Shown in pieces: positions 62,591 to 64,000 of a stretch of 64,000 bases of DNA (position 1 is its first letter; the number at the start of each line of letters is the position of its first letter). Under the pieces are notes generated by a model. That model saw only the letters and a program-made list of their open reading frames with translations, made no database searches and was not told where the DNA came from. The DNA comes from Poecilobothrus nobilitatus. Taxonomy: Eukaryota; Arthropoda; Insecta; Diptera; Dolichopodidae. The translations under genes and the position numbers were made by a program. Location: the NCBI GenBank assembly GCA_947095535.1, contig OX352774.1, positions 74,958,416 to 75,022,415 on the forward strand, in the 5' to 3' direction.

Positions 62591-63734
62591 AGTACCTATA
62601 ACAAATTTATTAACTTTAGGTACCTACCTACTAATATTTCTCAACTATGCCAGCTTTTTTTATATTATACGAGAATTCTATAGAAAATGATTAAAAAATA
62701 TCGCTTTGAAAATTTATGCTACTTGAATCATACAGTACTTTAAGGTTCCAAATTAATGGATCAAAAAACTATGGTTAAAATCTAATTTATGTATCAGGTT
62801 TCAGAGCTGAAAATGAGCCTACAAAAGGAGTCGAAATAAAATATAATAAATTCATTATTAATGGTTACAGTATATTATGTGACCTTGAACTTAAATTAAA
62901 ATGCATATCTATTGACAGTTGATATAATTTAAATAAATGATTATAGTACCTATCTACTCTACTAATTATATTCAGAATATTGTAATTTCTAATTAACCTT
63001 TTTCTTATTTCATTCATTCTTTTTCATTAAATCAGCTAAGAAAATCTATCTTGAATAAATATTACTAGATATATTTTAAATATTTTATATTTCCTAAAAT
63101 TATTCGACAACCTTATAAATTTTAAATTCTTTGTAGACTGATATGATCTTTGATTGTTTTTTTGTATACATATGGTTCAGTTAACCTACAAAATATTTGT
63201 TTTCTTTTAATTATTATTTACAAATCATCAAATTTTCAAACAGTATTTTTTCGAACCTTTGTTCATAATCCTACAAAATGTATTACCTATAAAATATAAT
63301 AAATATTCTTATATTTATAGATGTTAAAAAAAAAAAAATTTAATTTAAATTAAATTCCCAATCATTAAATCAATATTTGTAAATTTTGTTAACTAATGCA
63401 ATATTTGCTCCATTTCTTTTTACTCTACCAAATGAAATTAGCACTAATTTTTTTAATTTTCGTATTATTCGTTCGTGTTATTGAACGTTATTGAATATAG
63501 AACATTGCTGATCTACGCTATTGTGCAGTTAGTTAGTATGTGTCGTTGTTAATATGTATAATAAAAAAAAAAAAAAAAAATTACCATTGACTTCAGTTTT
63601 TGAACTTAACTCAGCGCGTAATTAGGCGTCATTTCCACACAATAATAATAAAATAACAATATTTTTTTTTTTTTTTTTAAGTAAGATCAGCATCAGATAT
63701 TCACATCCACCTTTTAATAATACGAAGAAAAAAA
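62591..63734. other. AT-rich non-coding sequence
   Basis: No gene was recognised. GTCGTTGTTAATATG and GCAGTTAGTTAGT near 63520 are unassigned. Confidence 0.45.
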
Positions 63735-63790
63735 AAAATGAATCATTATTTCGTCGTCGTTGTTGTTGTTGCTGTTGTTGAACTGAAAAT
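63735..63790. repeat. GTC/GTT/GCT trinucleotide repeat
   Basis: CGTCGTCGTTGTTGTTGTTGCTGTTGTTG at about 63752-63780. The - strand reads CAA/CAG and CGA, which would give Gln and Arg runs if coding. Such repeats are common in insect 5' UTRs and coding exons. Nothing around it supports an exon. Confidence 0.6.
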
Positions 63791-64000
63791 TTTGTAAACA
63801 TTTTACAATATTCTTTAAACAAAAAAAAAAAAAACAAAAAATAAAATACCAAAAGAAAATAAGTGGTGAAAATAAAAAAATAATAATATAAAATGGTGAA
63901 AATAATAATAATAAAAAAAAAAAACAAAATTGTATTTAAAAAAGCAAACAAAAGTTGAATAAAATAGAGGACAACGACTTTTGCTGTGGTATCATTGAAG
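63791..64000. other. A-rich non-coding sequence
   Basis: A-rich with AAATGGTGAAAATAATAATA; the last 40 bases are less AT-rich (GAGGACAACGACTTTTGCTG). This could be the edge of something beyond the window, but no exon can be claimed. Confidence 0.35.

Noticed and set aside
62465..62683. 72-codon + strand frame
   Set aside because: Antisense to the LINE ORF2 remnant, which explains the better composition.
63622..63951. 109-codon - strand frame with Gln/Arg run
   Set aside because: Simple-sequence translation of A-rich and GTT-repeat DNA; no domain.
1..64000. CRISPR arrays, bacterial operons, rRNA
   Set aside because: No regularly spaced identical repeats, no bacterial gene layout and no rRNA-like conserved sequence; the window is eukaryotic.

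Overview
The window looks like one piece of a very AT-rich insect genome. Homopolymer A and T tracts, TA/CATA/ATT microsatellites and stop codons in every frame fill most of it. I found no host coding exon that I can defend. The insect call is an inference from three things: the short introns of the one gene-like locus, the kinds of transposon remnants, and splice signals of the recursive ('ratchet') type described in long dipteran introns. The order is not certain.

The only substantial protein-coding locus is a 3.35 kb DNA transposon at 2875-6220. It has 31-bp terminal inverted repeats that match at 29 of 31 positions, flanked by ATAT on both sides. Inside is a four-exon transposase gene on the + strand (3363-5748) with clean splice sites and short introns. 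One small deletion near 5212-5215, next to a conserved acidic motif, breaks the reading frame, so this copy looks young but dead.

The rest is a graveyard of mostly non-autonomous repeats: a decayed Tc1/mariner-like copy (7839-8736); a MITE inserted inside another MITE (12293-13261); a nearly complete fold-back hairpin (32294-32798); two more inverted-repeat elements (29957-30523 and 27318-27643); a family of about eight 0.3-0.9 kb elements with ends carrying GCACATTTTC, scattered from 9 kb to 56 kb in both orientations; tRNA-like and hammerhead-like fragments near 36.4-37.3 kb; a GC-rich island at 35.15 kb; and the tail of a LINE ORF2 on the - strand at 62.3-62.6 kb.

The most interesting host signal is a pair (possibly a trio) of zero-length-exon junctions on the + strand. 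At 21743/21744 and 49213/49214 a CTAAT branch-point-like motif lies about 30 nt upstream of a pyrimidine tract ending in CAG, and this is followed at once by GTAAGC or GTAAGT. A weaker one is at 2345/2346. Spacings are 19.4 and 27.5 kb. The simplest reading is that most or all of the window is a single giant intron of a + strand gene whose exons lie outside it, removed stepwise by recursive splicing. This is inferred from sequence and has not been tested.
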